NCBI GenBank assembly: GCA_937872475.1
Contig: CALMSY010000018.1
Span: forward strand, 1-64,000
From: 67-14 sp020438345
GTDB lineage: Bacteria; Actinomycetota; Thermoleophilia; Solirubrobacterales; 70-9
Direction of reading: 5' to 3'
Length of the DNA stretch: 64,000 nt
Shown: in pieces, positions 46,138-55,477 of the stretch
Position numbering within the stretch: the first letter of the stretch is position 1
Layout of the letters: each line of letters begins with the position of its first letter
Program-made: the position numbers and the translations under genes
Notes under the pieces: model-generated
What the model saw: the letters and a program-made list of their open reading frames with translations, nothing else
What the model was told of the DNA's origin: nothing
Databases searched by the model: none

Positions 46138-47861
46138 TCGATCTCCACCTTGAATGTCGCTGTCGGCTCGTCGAAACGGGAAAGTCGCATCGCCACAGTG
46201 GCCTGCCAGTCACCCTTGACTCCAAGCATTGCGGACGGAACGATGAAATGTCCCCCCCCGGCCCGGCGTACATCGGCCTCGATCGGAGCGATCTCGCGAT
46301 CCGGTAGCGAAAACGAAACATCAACGCTGATCACCGGCACCGGTGCCCCGCTCTGATCATCGAACACGTACAGGTGGACCTCGTTTCTTCCGACCTTGGC
46401 GGGGTCAACCGTGTAGTCGAGCCGGTTGGGACCGGCCTGGACTGAACCGGAGGCAGGCCCGGATGTGATCGCATCCGGCGGCGGATAGCTGACCAAGGCT
46501 GCCGTCACACCCAGCACCGCAACCACCGTGACCACCTCAACCCGGAGCAGTTGCCGCAGCCGGTTGCCCGGCCCGCCGGGGGACTCGGCCCTTTCCTGCC
46601 GCCGAACCAGGGCTGGAATGATCCGCATCCGGTTTGCTGCACCCAGGCCGACAAGCAAGGCAAAGAGAACGATCTTGATCAGAACGGCCCGACCAAACTG
46701 GGTTGAAAGAAGATCACCAACCGACCCAACGTCAATGATCGCCTGAACCGCTCCCGACACCCCGATCAGCGCCACCGAGACCAGGGCTATCCCGGAAAAC
46801 CGGGTCGCGGTCCCGGTCAGAAGCGAGGTCCGTATCGTCGGGTCCTTCAGTTGGCGGGTCGCGGCCGGGAGGATCCAGAGCATTGCCGCGAGACCACCGG
46901 CCCAAACCGCCATCGCCGCGACGTGAACGATGTCGCTCGGAATCAACAGCCATCCCGGATCGCGGGTCGAGGCATGGCCAGCAAGGGACGGAGTCACGAC
47001 GAGGACCGTTGCAGCCAGCAATCCGATAAACGAAACAGCACCAGGCCTCCGGAACTGCCCGCCCGCCCAGATAACAAGGCCAAGGATTACAACCCAGGCT
47101 TCGGCGCGAACCAGCATCATCGTGCCGTATCGGGTATCGATCACTTGCCTGGGGATCCCGGATCCAAAAGCATCCTGAAAACTGGTTCCCGCCCCTACGG
47201 CACCCTGGAAAATGATCGCCAGCAGCGACACCAGCAGCCCGGTGGCAGCCACAGGGAGCATTAGACGCTGAAACCTGGCGGCTACCTCCCGGTCAGAACC
47301 GGCCGGAACCGACGGTTCCCTGCCCAACACAAAGAGCATCCAGACGATCCCGCCGACCGCCAGCGCGATCGCCAGATACCCGATCAGTCGCACGAACCAG
47401 AACCCGACCTCGGTGACGGTCCCGGTCTCGTTCTCGGCGAGCAGATCCGAGATCGACCGGCTCTGGACGAAGGCACTCTGGTCCTTGCCCGGTTTGCCGA
47501 CCGTGAAGGTGATCCCGCCCGAGATCGGATGGGCATCAGCCGAAACCACACGGTAGGTGGCTGTGTAAAGCCCGTCGGGCAGATCCGCCGGAAGCTCGAC
47601 ACCGATCGCCTCGGTGCTTGCGCCCGGACGCTCGGGGCCGTCGCTTTGAACCTCCTCTCCGTCGGTATTGAAAACCCTGACGGCGCCAAGCGAGGCTTCC
47701 ACAGGTTCGTTGAACCTGAAGTCAACGCGGTCGGGCGCAACTTTGAGTTCGGCCCCACGCGCGGGCGCCGAGCTTTCCAGCACGGCATGCGCCGACGCCG
47801 AAGCAGCCATGCCGAGCAGGCAGGCCAGTGTGACCAGTGCTGTCAGAAGGCTTCGCCTCAC
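46134..47861 (-). CDS. CopC-CopD fusion copper-handling protein
   Basis: 575 residues. Signal peptide ending ASA|H, then a CopC domain (HAVLESSAPARG, FNEPVEASLG, DAHPISGG: His1 and DxH copper ligands) to about 125; a membrane region of eight or so helices of the CopD family (140-440); and a C-terminal exported beta domain (NRLDYTVDPAKVGRNEVHLYV) of YtkA-like look. The family takes up or buffers copper at the membrane. Overlaps both neighbours by four bases. Confidence 0.93.
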   Translation of the reverse strand: MRRSLLTALVTLACLLGMAASASAHAVLESSAPARGAELKVAPDRVDFRFNEPVEASLGAVRVFNTDGEEVQSDGPERPGASTEAIGVELPADLPDGLYTATYRVVSADAHPISGGITFTVGKPGKDQSAFVQSRSISDLLAENETGTVTEVGFWFVRLIGYLAIALAVGGIVWMLFVLGREPSVPAGSDREVAARFQRLMLPVAATGLLVSLLAIIFQGAVGAGTSFQDAFGSGIPRQVIDTRYGTMMLVRAEAWVVILGLVIWAGGQFRRPGAVSFIGLLAATVLVVTPSLAGHASTRDPGWLLIPSDIVHVAAMAVWAGGLAAMLWILPAATRQLKDPTIRTSLLTGTATRFSGIALVSVALIGVSGAVQAIIDVGSVGDLLSTQFGRAVLIKIVLFALLVGLGAANRMRIIPALVRRQERAESPGGPGNRLRQLLRVEVVTVVAVLGVTAALVSYPPPDAITSGPASGSVQAGPNRLDYTVDPAKVGRNEVHLYVFDDQSGAPVPVISVDVSFSLPDREIAPIEADVRRAGGGHFIVPSAMLGVKGDWQATVAMRLSRFDEPTATFKVEIE

Positions 47862-48523
47862 CAGGCTTCCTCGCCATCCTTCCCGTCCGGATCCGGTCCT
47901 CGCCGACGTCGACGGATCGCAAACCAGATCGCGGCGACGATCGCCAGCCCAAGAATCACGAAGGGAATCACCGGCGGCTTCGAATCGTTGCCAACCCAGG
48001 TCAGTGTGCCGCTCACTTTCGCCGGCTTGCCCCCGACTTCGATCGGGATCACGTAGTCAAAGACCGTGGTTTCCTTTGACTCATCCCCGACCTGTGGCGG
48101 GACGCCCTCCCCCATGTAATGCGATCGATGGTCATGCCATTCATAGGTCCCGTTGTCACCGATCACTTTCCAGTCCGGTGCCGCTCCGGCGTCGGCCCGG
48201 GAAGGGGTTTCGACATCCGCAAACCGGTCTTCGTTCAGGTAGTAGGCAGGTGAGTTCAGGTTCACTTCCACGGTTCCGTCGGCCGAGATCCGGGCAAGCG
48301 GTTCTCCGTCGTACCCTTTGACCACCACATCTTTTCCGGTGTCATTGACCAGCCGGACATGGTCGTCGAAGTTGACGACCTCCACGGAAAGCCCATCCGC
48401 GACCGAGGCAGGACGGATCGAGCTGATCTCCGACCTGTAGTCGGCGTTGCCTTGATGGGCCGAGGCCACGGTCGGAACCAGGGCCAGTATTAGCACGGAC
48501 AAAATGCCAGTGATTCGCTTCAT
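47858..48523 (-). CDS. Exported His-rich protein of the copper operon
   Basis: 221 residues from ATG 48523 with TGGAG seven bases upstream (a TTG at 48535 is weaker). Signal peptide ending ASA|H gives a mature start HQGNADYRS; a two-part beta domain follows, containing WHDHRSHYM near residue 145, and a C-terminal membrane helix (PFVILGLAIVAAIWFAI) with an Arg-rich tail. Linked to copC-copD by a four-base overlap. Probable periplasmic-face copper chaperone; no family name recalled. Confidence 0.82.
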   Translation of the reverse strand: MKRITGILSVLILALVPTVASAHQGNADYRSEISSIRPASVADGLSVEVVNFDDHVRLVNDTGKDVVVKGYDGEPLARISADGTVEVNLNSPAYYLNEDRFADVETPSRADAGAAPDWKVIGDNGTYEWHDHRSHYMGEGVPPQVGDESKETTVFDYVIPIEVGGKPAKVSGTLTWVGNDSKPPVIPFVILGLAIVAAIWFAIRRRRRGPDPDGKDGEEAW

Positions 48524-48615
48524 CGTTTGCTCCAATGCCGCCCGATGCGGATTGTTGCGGCGTCGATTCGACGCGGTTGACAGGCCTGGAAAACCGGACC
48601 GTCAGGCAGCCCGGA

Positions 48616-48927
48616 TCAATGAGCGGGCGAAGGCGGGCCGCGGCCCGGGATCAGGGTCGCCTCTGAGACAGGGTTGCAGACGACGGCCGGAACCTTCGCG
48701 AGGATCGCGGCAATGGCACGTGACGCTGCCGGCCGATGCCGGAAAGCAGCCAGGATGTCTTCACCGACGTACCGCTCGAAAGCAAGCGGCGCCGCAAGCA
48801 GAAAAACCGGCACCGTGAACAGAATCGCTTCCGGTGAACCGATCAGGGCCAGGAAGAAAGACCAGACAACCGACAGAACAACAAGTCCGGAAGTTCGAAT
48901 CATGGAAGCTGTACGCACGGATCCCAT
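48616..48927 (-). CDS. Small membrane protein at the head of the copper operon
   Basis: 103 residues; two membrane helices (GLVVLSVVWSFFLALIG and AILFTVPVFLLAAPLAF) then a soluble tail with FRHRPAASRAIAAILAKVP and ending GRGPPSPAH. ATG 48927 lies seven bases after TACAAT, which would make a leaderless message; ATG 48903 is the alternative. 92 bases separate it from the next gene, so it may be a separate unit. Function unknown. Confidence 0.65.
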   Translation of the reverse strand: MGSVRTASMIRTSGLVVLSVVWSFFLALIGSPEAILFTVPVFLLAAPLAFERYVGEDILAAFRHRPAASRAIAAILAKVPAVVCNPVSEATLIPGRGPPSPAH

Positions 48928-48980
48928 CGGGGTGATTGTACCCGGGGGGCCGGTGATCGTGACTGTCTAGGCTTCTGCCC

Positions 48981-49847
48981 ATGCCGCAGATCAAGGCCCT
49001 TCTCTTCAACGACCCGTCCTGTCCCTTCGGCTATTCGGCCAGTCCCGCACTGCGGGCAATCGAATGGCGCTACCGCGACCAGATCGAATGGCATCTGGCT
49101 GTAATCGGTCTTTCCGACGAGAACAATCCGGTTCCCTACAGCCGTGAGGAGATGGCCGGCTTCCTTGTCGCGTTCCGGGACCGGTACGGGATGCCGTTCT
49201 CGGCTGAACCAAAGGCTCGCGCTTTCACAAGCAGCCAGGCCTGTCGCGTGATCACCGCCGCGCGGCTGCTCTACCCCGGTTCGGAATGGCGGGTCTTCAG
49301 AGCCCTCCAACTGCTCCATTTCAACACCCCCCTGCTCCTTGATGACAGAGCTCAGCTCAGGGAAGCACTCGGAACGGTACCCGGGATCGAGCCGGAACTC
49401 GTCATGGCTGCCCTCAACTCGGTTGAGGTGAATGAGGCCTTCCGGACCGATTTCGCCCATGCCCGCAATGCTGCGGGAAGCCCCTCGGAACTCCAGGGCA
49501 AAACCGCCGCGACAGAAGATGGTGCTCGCTACACCGCGCCAACTGTCGTCTTCGAGTGCGGTGATAAACGGGCCGAAGTCGGTGGATTCCAGCCGCTGGG
49601 GGCGTATGACGTGGTCATCGCGAACCTCGATCCGAACCTGACCAGGAAGCCACCTGCGGGTAGCGCACTTGAAGCTCTACTTCCGTATCCAGCGGGACTG
49701 ACCACCGTCGAGGTTGCCACGGTCATGGCGGAAAAGACAGAGGAGGTTGACCGTGAGGGCGCTGAGAAGGAACTTCTGGACATGCTTGCCCGGGAGAGTG
49801 TCAAGCGGGTCCCGCTCGGCAACGATGCGATCTGGGTCAGATCCTGA
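48981..49847 (+). CDS. DsbA-family thioredoxin-fold protein
   Basis: 288 residues. The N-terminal strand-helix IKALLFNDPSCPFGYSASPALR has a CPF site (single cysteine rather than CxxC), a helical insertion with SQACRVITAARLLYPG near 90, and the cis-proline strand TAPTVVFECG near 187. This matches the DSBA/FrnE/2-hydroxychromene-carboxylate-isomerase group. The last 90 residues extend past the fold. No signal peptide, so cytoplasmic. Substrate unknown. Confidence 0.82.
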   Translation: MPQIKALLFNDPSCPFGYSASPALRAIEWRYRDQIEWHLAVIGLSDENNPVPYSREEMAGFLVAFRDRYGMPFSAEPKARAFTSSQACRVITAARLLYPGSEWRVFRALQLLHFNTPLLLDDRAQLREALGTVPGIEPELVMAALNSVEVNEAFRTDFAHARNAAGSPSELQGKTAATEDGARYTAPTVVFECGDKRAEVGGFQPLGAYDVVIANLDPNLTRKPPAGSALEALLPYPAGLTTVEVATVMAEKTEEVDREGAEKELLDMLARESVKRVPLGNDAIWVRS

Positions 49848-49852
49848 TCGGA

Positions 49853-50557
49853 TCAGCCGACCGCCAGGACATAGGAGAGCAGGAAGCCCAGTGCTGTCGC
49901 ATACGCGACCTTTGTGCCGCCCTCCTCGAATGCCTCGGGCATGATCGTGTCAGCAAGCGACGCCAGGACCGCTCCGGCCGCGAAAGCCAGTGGAACCGAA
50001 AGGGTCCGACCGCTGGCCCCATCCAGAGCCAGATAGCCGACCAATACTGCAGCAGCGAGCAACACTGCTGCGCCAATCCAGATCAGCATCGTGTGGCGGT
50101 CGCTGAAGCCGGCATCCTTCATCTTTTTCGCACCTGCCGCTGCTTCGGGAAAGTTGGAGACGAAGATCGCGACCAGCAGGGCAACGCTGCCGTATTCGAT
50201 CAGGGATACCCCCATCGCCAGATTCTCCGGTACGCCATCCAGGGTTACCGCTGCCAGCAGGGCAAAGCCGATTCCAGCCCCGGCACGGGCACGGTCCCGG
50301 ATCCTTCTCTCCAGCCAGTTGTCAATCAGCACGAAAGCTGTCGCGCCCGCCAGAAAGGAAGCGCTCGCCCAGCCAACGCCGCCATGGTGATACGCCTCGT
50401 CGAACAGTTCGAAGGCTACGGCTGAAATCAAAGCTCCCGAAGCGAACCCGAGCATCATCGCGACAGTCGACCGTGACATAGGCGCCCGAATTCCAGCCAG
50501 CGCTCCCAGCGGCAAGGCGGCCGAGGCGATCAGGGCAAAGGCGATGACACGCAACAT
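49853..50557 (-). CDS. ZIP-family divalent metal transporter
   Basis: 234 residues from ATG 50557, about seven to eight membrane helices. The metal-site helices read LLAAVTLDGVPENLAMGVSL near 110 and IFVSNFPEAAAG near 140, the ZIP pattern of His/Asn/Glu with proline (here Asp-Gly in place of the first His-Asn). A His-bearing loop (EAYHHGGVG) lies near 55. Substrate probably Zn2+ or another divalent ion, inferred. Start upstream at 50668 was rejected as it adds a soluble Arg/Ser-rich stretch. Confidence 0.88.
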   Translation of the reverse strand: MLRVIAFALIASAALPLGALAGIRAPMSRSTVAMMLGFASGALISAVAFELFDEAYHHGGVGWASASFLAGATAFVLIDNWLERRIRDRARAGAGIGFALLAAVTLDGVPENLAMGVSLIEYGSVALLVAIFVSNFPEAAAGAKKMKDAGFSDRHTMLIWIGAAVLLAAAVLVGYLALDGASGRTLSVPLAFAAGAVLASLADTIMPEAFEEGGTKVAYATALGFLLSYVLAVG

Positions 50558-50622
50558 CAAGACGGAAGTCAAGCAGCCAGAGCGGAGGGCGTGGGATAAG
50601 TCCGAACAGATAGTCTGCCCCG

Positions 50623-52698
50623 ATGGCTCTTGGCGGTGCCGAGGTCGAAGCCAGAGAAAGCGGCTCACCTACGGCTAAAGAAGCGGGTTCGAACTTCCGG
50701 CCCGACATTCAGGGAATCCGTGCGATCGCGGTCACTCTTGTGCTGCTCTGTCACGCCAGCATCCCCTGGGCTGAAGGCGGCTTCATTGGCGTCGACGTCT
50801 TCTACGTGCTGTCCGGGTTCCTGATTACCGGACTGGTCGTCCGCGAAATCGAGAAGACGGGAACCGTCTCAATCCGCAAGTTCTACGCCCGCCGTGCAAA
50901 GCGTCTCTTGCCGCTCGCCGCGACTGTTCTCGTTTTCATAGGTATCGGTTCGATCCTGATCTTCCCGCTGGCCCGCCAGGTCGAGATCGGTGGTGACGTC
51001 TTCACTGCCGCGCTTTATGTCGTCAACTGGCATTTCATAGCGCAGGGTGTCGATTACTTCGCCGCAGAAGACGGGCTCCTCAGCCCGGTCCAGCATTACT
51101 GGTCTCTTTCAGTCGAGGAACAGTTCTATGTGCTCTGGCCACTGCTGCTCGCCATGGCGGGGTTGCTGGCCCTCCGATACCGGCGGCGGATCAAGGGAAT
51201 GGTGCTGCTGATCATCGTCCCGGTGGCGATCGCTTCTCTGCTTTACAGCTTCCAGTTCACGGCTGAAAACCCCGAAGCTGCCTTCTTCTCGACCCTTGCC
51301 CGCGGCTGGCAGCTCGCTTTCGGCGCGATCCTCGCAATGACCCTGCCGAAAATGGTCCGGTTGCCCGGCTGGTTTGCCTCGGTCCTCGGAGTGGCCGCAG
51401 TTGCCGCCCTGCTCTGGGCGACCTACGCGATGTCAGCGGCTACGCCGTTCCCGGGCTGGCGTGGTCTGATTCCGGTTATGGCGACGGTTGCCTTGCTCGT
51501 CTCCGGTGCCTCGGGCTCCGGAATAACGACCCGGATCCTTTCCACCCGTCCCTTCCAGTACGTGGGGAATATCTCGTATTCCTGGTACCTGTGGCACTGG
51601 CCCTTCGTTGTTTTCGCGATCGGCATCTGGGGGAATCTGTCCTGGCAGTGGCTGGTTGTCGCGACTCTGGCCTCCTGGTTCCCGACCCAGCTCAGCCACA
51701 TGATCATCGAGGATCCGGTGCGGAAATCGAAGATCCTCGCACTCCGGCCGAACCGGGCGATCGTGGTTGGTGTGCTCTGTTCCCTCGTCGCGGCCGGATT
51801 CGGTTTCTACCTCGGGTCGAACCGGATTGATGTAAAGGACCTTGACCAGGATCAGGTGCAGGGAGCGGCGGTGATCAAGGACCGTCACGTTCCCCTTGTC
51901 AAGTCGGTCGATGCGATCAAACCGAATCCGCTCCATGCCCGCGACGACCGCGGGGAGATGTACGCCGATGGCTGCCTCATCCTCGGGCCGCGGACCGAAT
52001 CCGGTGAATGCGTCTATGGCGACCCGGACGGAAGCAGGACAGTAGTCCTGTTTGGTGATTCCCATTCGATGATGTACATGCCAACCCTGGACACGATTGG
52101 CAAGCAGCAGGGATGGAAGATCATCGGCCTTTCGCGGGCCAATTGTGCGATCGCCGAGGTCAAGCTGAGTCAGTTCTGCGACGAGTGGAGGGCCAACTCG
52201 CTGGAGCGCATAGCCGAGGAGAAGCCTGATCTGGTCGTGGTCGCGACCTCAACCAGGGCCGTCTACAGCCTCACAATCAACGGCAAGAAGCTGAGCCGGG
52301 CCGCCAGCGAGCCCTACCTGGTGACGGGAATGGTCAAGACCTTCAACCAGCTCAAGCAGGACGCCGGCCAGGTGATCCTGATCCGCGATCAGGCCCAGGC
52401 CCCCCGCGAGCCCTGGCTGCCACATGAATGTGTGGCCGAAAACCTGAACAACCTCAAGGTCTGTGCCTTCAAGCCGAAGAGGAACATGAAGATTTCCTTC
52501 GATGTGAAGGCCGCCGGGAAAACGGGTGTGAAGATCATCGACCCGATGCCGATCCTGTGTAGCGACGGCCGCTGCCCGGCGGTTATCGGCAACGCCCTCG
52601 TCTACCGTGACTCGTACCACGTGTCAGCCACCTACGCAGTAACCATGGCGCCCTGGCTTGAGGAAGAACTGGCCAAACTCGGCTTCCCGCCGGGCTAG
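50623..52698 (+). CDS. OafA/YrhL-type membrane acyltransferase with SGNH domain
   Basis: 691 residues. The acyltransferase-3 membrane domain (RPDIQGIRAIAVTLVLLCHA, GVDVFYVLSGFLIT, SLSVEEQFYVLWPLLL; residues 25-390, ten or so helices) is followed by an exported SGNH esterase-like domain with VLFGDSHSMMY near 478, ANCAI near 505 and the late YRDSYHVSATYA Asp/His pair near 662. Such proteins O-acylate envelope polymers such as peptidoglycan or glycans. Divergent from the ZIP gene. Confidence 0.93.
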   Translation: MALGGAEVEARESGSPTAKEAGSNFRPDIQGIRAIAVTLVLLCHASIPWAEGGFIGVDVFYVLSGFLITGLVVREIEKTGTVSIRKFYARRAKRLLPLAATVLVFIGIGSILIFPLARQVEIGGDVFTAALYVVNWHFIAQGVDYFAAEDGLLSPVQHYWSLSVEEQFYVLWPLLLAMAGLLALRYRRRIKGMVLLIIVPVAIASLLYSFQFTAENPEAAFFSTLARGWQLAFGAILAMTLPKMVRLPGWFASVLGVAAVAALLWATYAMSAATPFPGWRGLIPVMATVALLVSGASGSGITTRILSTRPFQYVGNISYSWYLWHWPFVVFAIGIWGNLSWQWLVVATLASWFPTQLSHMIIEDPVRKSKILALRPNRAIVVGVLCSLVAAGFGFYLGSNRIDVKDLDQDQVQGAAVIKDRHVPLVKSVDAIKPNPLHARDDRGEMYADGCLILGPRTESGECVYGDPDGSRTVVLFGDSHSMMYMPTLDTIGKQQGWKIIGLSRANCAIAEVKLSQFCDEWRANSLERIAEEKPDLVVVATSTRAVYSLTINGKKLSRAASEPYLVTGMVKTFNQLKQDAGQVILIRDQAQAPREPWLPHECVAENLNNLKVCAFKPKRNMKISFDVKAAGKTGVKIIDPMPILCSDGRCPAVIGNALVYRDSYHVSATYAVTMAPWLEEELAKLGFPPG

Positions 52699-52793
52699 CC
52701 ACATCGGAATCCGGCATCGTCCACATTCCTCAAAGCCGGACGGGTGCTCACGGACATGCGCCACCGAATACCGCATGAACTGTCTGCTTCGGA

Positions 52794-52867
<74 letters not shown>

Positions 52868-52887
52868 GGAACTTTCAGGAGCCTGAA

Positions 52888-53250
52888 CTAGAGAGCGAAA
52901 AGCTGGGAAAGGCTCCGACCCACATCGGGCGGTTCTTCCTCTCCGGTGGCCGCAGCTTTCACGCCGGAGGCGAGAGCTTCTGCGGCCTCCGATATCTGAC
53001 TCGCACGGTTGGGACGGATCTCACCGGCCTGGGCAGCGTCGGAAAGGTCCGATTCCATCAGGCCCGCAAGCTCGCCGAGCCGGCGCAGACCGAGCGTCGA
53101 CGCAGTGCCGTGAAGCGCATGGGCTTCCTGACGCAGAGTCTCGAAATCACTGGTTCCGGTATCGAGACCCGTCGAGATCACGTCGCAACGCTGACGTGCT
53201 TCCTTGGCGAAAGCAACAATCAGTTCGTTGTCAGTCTTCTCCTCACTCAT
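52888..53250 (-). CDS. Histidine-phosphotransfer (HPt) domain protein
   Basis: 120 residues, all helical. EAHALHGTASTLGLRRLGELA near residues 42-62 is the HPt motif, with the phosphorylated histidine in HALHGTA. There is no kinase or receiver domain in the protein and no two-component gene nearby, so it is an orphan phosphorelay part. It is divergent from an SDR gene and next to tRNA-Met. Confidence 0.85.
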   Translation of the reverse strand: MSEEKTDNELIVAFAKEARQRCDVISTGLDTGTSDFETLRQEAHALHGTASTLGLRRLGELAGLMESDLSDAAQAGEIRPNRASQISEAAEALASGVKAAATGEEEPPDVGRSLSQLFAL

Positions 53251-53396
53251 GGTTCACCTCGATCGATCTCGGACGAAAACACGGGTAACGCGCCCCCATT
53301 CTTGCCGTTTGTCGCCGACGATGCATGCTGATCGTCCGCCACCACTCCATCTGGCATAGGCTCCCGCTGGATTTCATCCTACGAAACGGAGCGAGA

Positions 53397-54134
53397 GTGG
53401 CAAAGCGTGCGGCATTGGTGACGGGTGGTTCGGGCGGCATCGGACTGGCGATCGCGAGGCGACTTGCGGAAAGCGGATATGCCGTCACGATCTCCGGTCG
53501 TCGGGAGGACAAGTTGCTCAAGGCCGCCGAAGACCTGGCCAACGATGACCTGAAGGTCGAAGCGGTCGTCGCGGATGTGACCAGCGAGGAAGCCGTGGTT
53601 GAACTGGTCGCCGAACACAAACGCCAATGGGGACGGCTCGACTGCCTGGTCAACAATGCCGGCATTGGGATCGGCCAGCCACTGGGTGAAATACAGAGCA
53701 AACATTTTGATCTCCAGATCGCTGTCAATCTGCGTGCGCTTGTGATCGCCACCCGTGAATCGGCAGAAATGCTGAAGCAGGCCGGCGGAGAGCACGGCAA
53801 GGCCCTGATCGTCAATCTGGCTTCGCTGGCTGCGGTTGAGTCACCACCCTGGCTTTCCGTCTACGGTGCGACCAAGGCCGCGGTCGTTGGATTCTCCAAG
53901 TCGACCCAGAAGGAACTTGTCGGTACCGGTGTGTCCGTGACCGCGCTCTGCCCCGGCTTTGTGGCAACCGACATGACCGAGTTCGCGCAGGGAACAGTTC
54001 CGCCCGAGGAAATGATGCAGCCGGAGGACATGGCCGAAGCAGTCAGTTTCCTGCTCAAGGTGTCGCCGGCCTGTGCGGTCCCGGAACTTGTCATGTCACG
54101 CCCGGTCGCAGGTCCCGACACCCAGGGGATGTAG
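53397..54134 (+). CDS. Short-chain dehydrogenase/reductase
   Basis: 245 residues from GTG 53397 (GGAG five bases upstream). Classical SDR: TGGSGGIG near residue 9, NNAGIG near 85, catalytic Ser in VNLASLAA near 137 and YGATK near 152. SGRRED after the second strand suggests NADPH preference. The C-terminus (CAVPELVMSRPVAG) is typical of 3-oxoacyl reductase-like members. Substrate unknown. Two bases separate it from the glycosyltransferase. Confidence 0.9.
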   Translation: MAKRAALVTGGSGGIGLAIARRLAESGYAVTISGRREDKLLKAAEDLANDDLKVEAVVADVTSEEAVVELVAEHKRQWGRLDCLVNNAGIGIGQPLGEIQSKHFDLQIAVNLRALVIATRESAEMLKQAGGEHGKALIVNLASLAAVESPPWLSVYGATKAAVVGFSKSTQKELVGTGVSVTALCPGFVATDMTEFAQGTVPPEEMMQPEDMAEAVSFLLKVSPACAVPELVMSRPVAGPDTQGM

Positions 54135-54136
54135 CC

Positions 54137-55327
54137 CTGCCCCGCTGCCTGGTCGCTGCTTTCGGCGACCCCGGCCATGTGTTTCCGGCGGTCAGCCTTG
54201 CCCGCGCCCTGAAGGGACGCGGCAACGAAGTGATCGTCGAGACATGGCCCCAATGGCGGCAGGAGGTGGAAGCTGCCGGTCTCGATTTCGTTAGCGCCGA
54301 CCAGTACCAGGTCTTCCCTCCCCCGGCATCGGGCTCGCCGGGGGCCGGAGAGGCCGCTGTCGCGTTGATGCCTCTGCTGGATGAATTCCGGCCCGATGTG
54401 GTGGTGAACGACATTCTCACGGTCGCTCCCGCTTTGGCGGCTGAGGCTTTCGGCTGTTCCTGGGGCACGCTGATCCCACATATCTATCCGGTCCAGGACT
54501 CAGGCCGTCCCTTCTTCGCAGTAGGCGCATTGCCCGCCCGTACCGGACTGGGCCGCGGATTCTGGCGCGCAACCGAAAAGGCCCTGAAGTGGGGACTCGA
54601 ACGGGGTCGTGACGACCTCAACGCACAACGTGCCCTGATCGGCCTGCCGGCAACCGACCGGTTTCACGGTGGTACGAGCCCGGATCTTGCGATGGTTACG
54701 ACATATCCCCATCTGGAATACCCGAGGCTGTGGCCACCTTCTGTCCACGTCACGGGACCGATGCCGTTTGAAACACCTCACGATGACATCGAGCTGCCTC
54801 CCGGCGATGAACCGCTGATTCTGGTTGCTCCGAGCACGTCGCAGGATCCGTCGAATCATCTTGTCCGGTCCGCTCTGGCTGCGCTTGCCGACCAACCGGT
54901 GCGTGTGGTCGCAACCACTAACCGGGTCGTGCCGAGCCATCCGATCGAAGTTCCGGAAAATGCCGTGCTGGTCGACTGGCTGAGCTACTCCCAGGTGATG
55001 CCAGAATCCGCTCTGATCATCTGTCACGGAGGCCATGGCACAGTCGCGCGGGCTCTCGCAGAAGGTGTCCCGGTTTTGACCTGTCCGGCTGCCGGGGACA
55101 TGAATGAAACAGCCGCCCGGATCACCTGGGCCGAGGTCGGACGATCGGTGCGTTGGAGCCTGACCGGGCCCCGCAGCCTGCGCTGGGCGGTCGCCGAGAT
55201 CCTCGGAGACCCGATCTACAGGGTCAGGGCAGGCCAGATCGCCAGCTGGCACCGTCGGCACGACGGCCCCGCCAAGGGCGCCGAACTGGTCGAAGAGCTG
55301 ATTGCCCGTGACCGCGGACGGACCTGA
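54137..55327 (+). CDS. GT1-family glycosyltransferase (CUG start)
   Basis: 396 residues. CLVAAFGDPGHVFPAVSLARAL at the N-terminus is the acceptor-domain opening; HGGHGTVARALAEGVPVLTCPA near 300 is the nucleotide-sugar loop typical of macrolide/sterol-type GT1 enzymes. The conserved opening starts before the first GTG (54179), and the only good initiator is CTG 54137, with AGGGGA eight bases upstream and just two bases after the SDR stop. Acceptor and sugar unknown; probably a glycolipid or natural product. Confidence 0.87.
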   Translation: MPRCLVAAFGDPGHVFPAVSLARALKGRGNEVIVETWPQWRQEVEAAGLDFVSADQYQVFPPPASGSPGAGEAAVALMPLLDEFRPDVVVNDILTVAPALAAEAFGCSWGTLIPHIYPVQDSGRPFFAVGALPARTGLGRGFWRATEKALKWGLERGRDDLNAQRALIGLPATDRFHGGTSPDLAMVTTYPHLEYPRLWPPSVHVTGPMPFETPHDDIELPPGDEPLILVAPSTSQDPSNHLVRSALAALADQPVRVVATTNRVVPSHPIEVPENAVLVDWLSYSQVMPESALIICHGGHGTVARALAEGVPVLTCPAAGDMNETAARITWAEVGRSVRWSLTGPRSLRWAVAEILGDPIYRVRAGQIASWHRRHDGPAKGAELVEELIARDRGRT

Positions 55328-55371
55328 ACAAATCGAGCCCACCCCGGACTGCGGGCGGGCTCGATCACTCA

Positions 55372-55444
55372 CTCGGGGGGGCGGACTCGAACCGCCAACC
55401 CTCTGATTAACAGTCAGATGCTCTACCGATTGAGCTACCCCCGA
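55372..55444 (-). tRNA. tRNA-Asn (anticodon GTT)
   Basis: Acceptor TCGGGGG/CCCCCGA, discriminator G, D arm AGCTCAATCGGTAGAGC, anticodon stem TCTGA/TCAGA around CTGTTAA, T arm GGCGGTTCGAGTCCGCC. All stems pair perfectly. Lies 33 bases upstream of the dnaG stop end on the same strand. Confidence 0.97.
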
Positions 55445-55477
55445 ACGGACGCTCAGACTACCGAAACAGGCACCCAC

